Shown here piece by piece: positions 61,586-64,000 of a DNA stretch of 64,000 nucleotides (its first letter is position 1; the number at the start of each line of letters is the position of its first letter). A program made the position numbers and the translations under genes. The stretch comes from Aspidiotus rigidus. Taxonomy: Eukaryota; Arthropoda; Insecta; Hemiptera; Diaspididae. Location: contig JAVHKY010000037.1 in the NCBI GenBank assembly GCA_035079385.1, forward strand, positions 62,001 through 126,000, read 5' to 3'. Below the pieces are notes generated by a model that did no database searches, had not been told where the DNA came from, and saw nothing but the letters and a program-made list of their open reading frames with translations.

Positions 61586-64000
61586 TTGAATGGTCTCATA
61601 CCATTCCAATACAACAGCGAGATCGCTCGTTCGCCCCACGAAAGTTGATACCTCAAAATATAGAACACCCACAATTACCTCAAAATATTTCTCATACAAG
61701 ACTTATACGACGCCAAGATAGGTAAAGGGGTAAACGAATAATATCTCACGAACACATGACCTAGTAGAAGCCTAGACTGAAATATTTCAAGATGACTGAC
61801 AAAATATAAAAGACATGGAACATGATTTTCATTTATTTGGCTATGCCAGAAAATTTCTTCTTAAGTGAACTTGGACGTGGAAAACGAAAAAAATAGTAAC
61901 AAAACCCTAAGAAGCACCAAAATGGGTTAGTGAGCCCAAAAAGGGTCAAAATTTCCTTAAGGTGGAAAATCGTTTAAACTTCTGAATTTTTTAAAAATAT
62001 TTTTAGTCCAAAGTTGAAAAATTTTAAATATTTGATTGAAAGATTGCTAGCATTTTTTTTTTTTTGATGAGTTTAATCCCTAAAATGCGTTTATTTTGGT
62101 CAAAATCATGTAATTTTGGTTGTAAATTGGATAATTCTAGGCGTGAATTTGTAAAAGCAATAAAAACGAATGTTTTTTTCATTTTTGTCTTTCAAATGCC
62201 GAATAATGCCGAAAATGCAACATTAGGTGCCGAAACTTTTCTCTTTCAGTGCCGAAAAATCCGGGCTCTGCTAATAACGTACGCGTGCGTAGTCTTAATA
62301 TTTACTCTTCATTTTATGAAAAACGTTAGAGTGGGACTTATTTGTGAACACGATTATCAGATGAAATGAAAACTTGTCATATTTTAAACACGTTTGCATC
62401 AACGTCACGAAGAAGTTTCTGGAGTATCACGGATTTCAGCCGAGCGAACGAAGGGAAATAGAACATTTGAACGTTTCCTCCATTCAGTTCCAGTAGCTTC
62501 TCCAAGTTTATGACCTAGGTGAAAAGTTGACGAATTTGTTGATAGATAGCAAGAAGCGTCAGTAACTTTTAATGTGCTGTATTTTCCATTTGTACACAAA
62601 TAAATATAAGTTGCACGTATTCTACTAATTTGCGTCTATTCTTTACCGACGGAAAATATAATGGAAAAGTTTTAAAATTATGTATTTCCAGTCAGCGAGA
62701 TGAGTTTATGATTGGACGATCGACTATTATTATCTACAGTGATGGTGTGTATTCGACGCATCCACTGTATCTCGTCCCAGAGTTAGACGAATTCATATTG
62801 ATCGGTGAAACTTTCTTGCTATCATTTTGAAGAAAAGTTCATTATTGCTTGACCATTTTACCCGCGTCTCAAATGCAACACATAGTAAAACTTTGATACT
62901 CTGTAGTTCTTAGATTTTACCTCTTTCCTTCCTCGCTAAATTTCTGTCTTTTATAAAAATAAAGTTTATTGAATGTTAGAACCTGTTATCTCCTCTGTTT
63001 TACAACTCCATCTTTTACTCTATCACGATATTTTATATCTCCTATGTAAAGTCTCTTCCGACTATACTCCGATGGCGAACGAAGAGAATGCAAGGATGGG
63101 CATTCGGTAATAAGAAAATAGACAGATAAGGATCTGTATGAAAAAAATTCAAATTTGAAAGCGTACTGAAATTATGAAGATGCTGCTATAGAAAAGGGGT
63201 GTCAGAAAAATATAATATTAAGAAATCAGGAGAGTGACCATCGATTTCACGTGAAGAAATGAATTAATGAGGGTTGGAGGCGTGGGCTACGAAATTTTTT
63301 GGACCGATCATCAATTTTTATGAACATCGCAACGAGAATAAATTGTATCCTCCAGAGGAGATCTAATCTTTCATTCTGTCTACTTTGCAATGTAAGGCAA
63401 AAATTGAACAAAATATTTTCTCCTCTTTTTACTAAAAAAAATCGTCATAAGATTTCATTGGTCAAATTTCATTTAAGTTTCATCCCAATTTTTTCATTTC
63501 TCTCCCATATACGGCCGCAGGTTTTCATACCTCTTACAATTTCTCCCAATGCAGCGCAAGGCCAGCGCTGCTTGGTTCAAATTGGGTATATTCCATTTTC
63601 AGCCCATTTAGCAGTGCGTGGCCACGCAAGCGTACAAGCGAGACATTTAATTCTCTGTTCCTCTTTTGCTTTTCTGTTTTCATTCAAACTCTGAAGTGAA
63701 AAAGAAGAATGATGAGGTATGGATGAGATTTATACTTTTAAACAAAGGTAACATGTCAGAGAATATCGGTAGAATACCTCATCTGATCCGGCTTCCTCTT
63801 CCTATCAATTGGGAAATTTGGAACGGAGTGAAATTAGCAAAAAACTGAATTGAGAAATGTATGTTCAAAACAGACATATTTGCGAGCTTTCGGCAGCGCA
63901 GTAGGTAAGTGTGAAGCACGAGCTTTCCTTCTTATTCAATGAAAAATCGCGAGTCTCTCATAGCGGGGGCGAAGCTTGAGCTCGTGTCACCGCCACAGTG
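61586..64000. other. Right-edge region, no gene recognised
   Basis: The frame at 62630-62830 (plus) encodes 66 residues with DEFMIGRSTIIIYSDG and PLYLVPELDEFILIGET, which look protein-like, but no splice-compatible neighbour or family match was found. The rest shows only short frames. Confidence 0.3.

Overview
This is a eukaryotic nuclear window, almost certainly from an arthropod and most likely an insect. The evidence is short spliced introns, AT-rich intergenic DNA, metazoan gene families, and Penelope-like and R1/RTE-like retroelement debris. A hemipteran fits, but the species cannot be fixed from sequence alone. No tRNA, rRNA or CRISPR array was found. I assembled gene models by hand from splice-site phase and family resemblance, and every multi-exon model below is divisible by three across all joins.

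Layout. At 1-1430 there are decayed reverse transcriptase fragments. At 2668-2824 (minus) is the signal-peptide first exon of a probable glypican whose other exons lie off the left edge. From 3.9 to 10.8 kb there is intergenic DNA with a nested hAT-type MITE, two tandem-repeat arrays (119 bp and 138/139 bp units) and palindromic elements. From 11.6 to 37.8 kb is the gene-dense core: eIF2A (plus, 13 coding exons), a DZIP1-like zinc-finger protein (minus, 9 exons), the giant HECT E3 ligase UBR5/hyd (minus, 45 exons, 2957 aa), and COX20 (plus, 3 exons). An unrecognised 3-exon, 249-aa gene follows at 38.8-40.1 kb (minus).

From about 40.4 kb to the right edge no convincing host gene was found. This half holds palindromic elements, a 4-kb foldback array of 45-bp repeats, R1/LOA-like and Penelope-like fragments, a 2.2-kb long-inverted-repeat element, and an 8-bp microsatellite next to a stray copy of the 45-bp repeat.

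The core genes do not form one pathway. eIF2A acts in translation initiation, UBR5 in N-degron and ubiquitin signalling, COX20 in cytochrome c oxidase assembly, and DZIP1 proteins in cilia and Hedgehog signalling. The most notable points are a U12-type AT-AC intron in eIF2A, the 45-bp foldback array that is open in reading frame on both strands, and the number of independent long palindromes.
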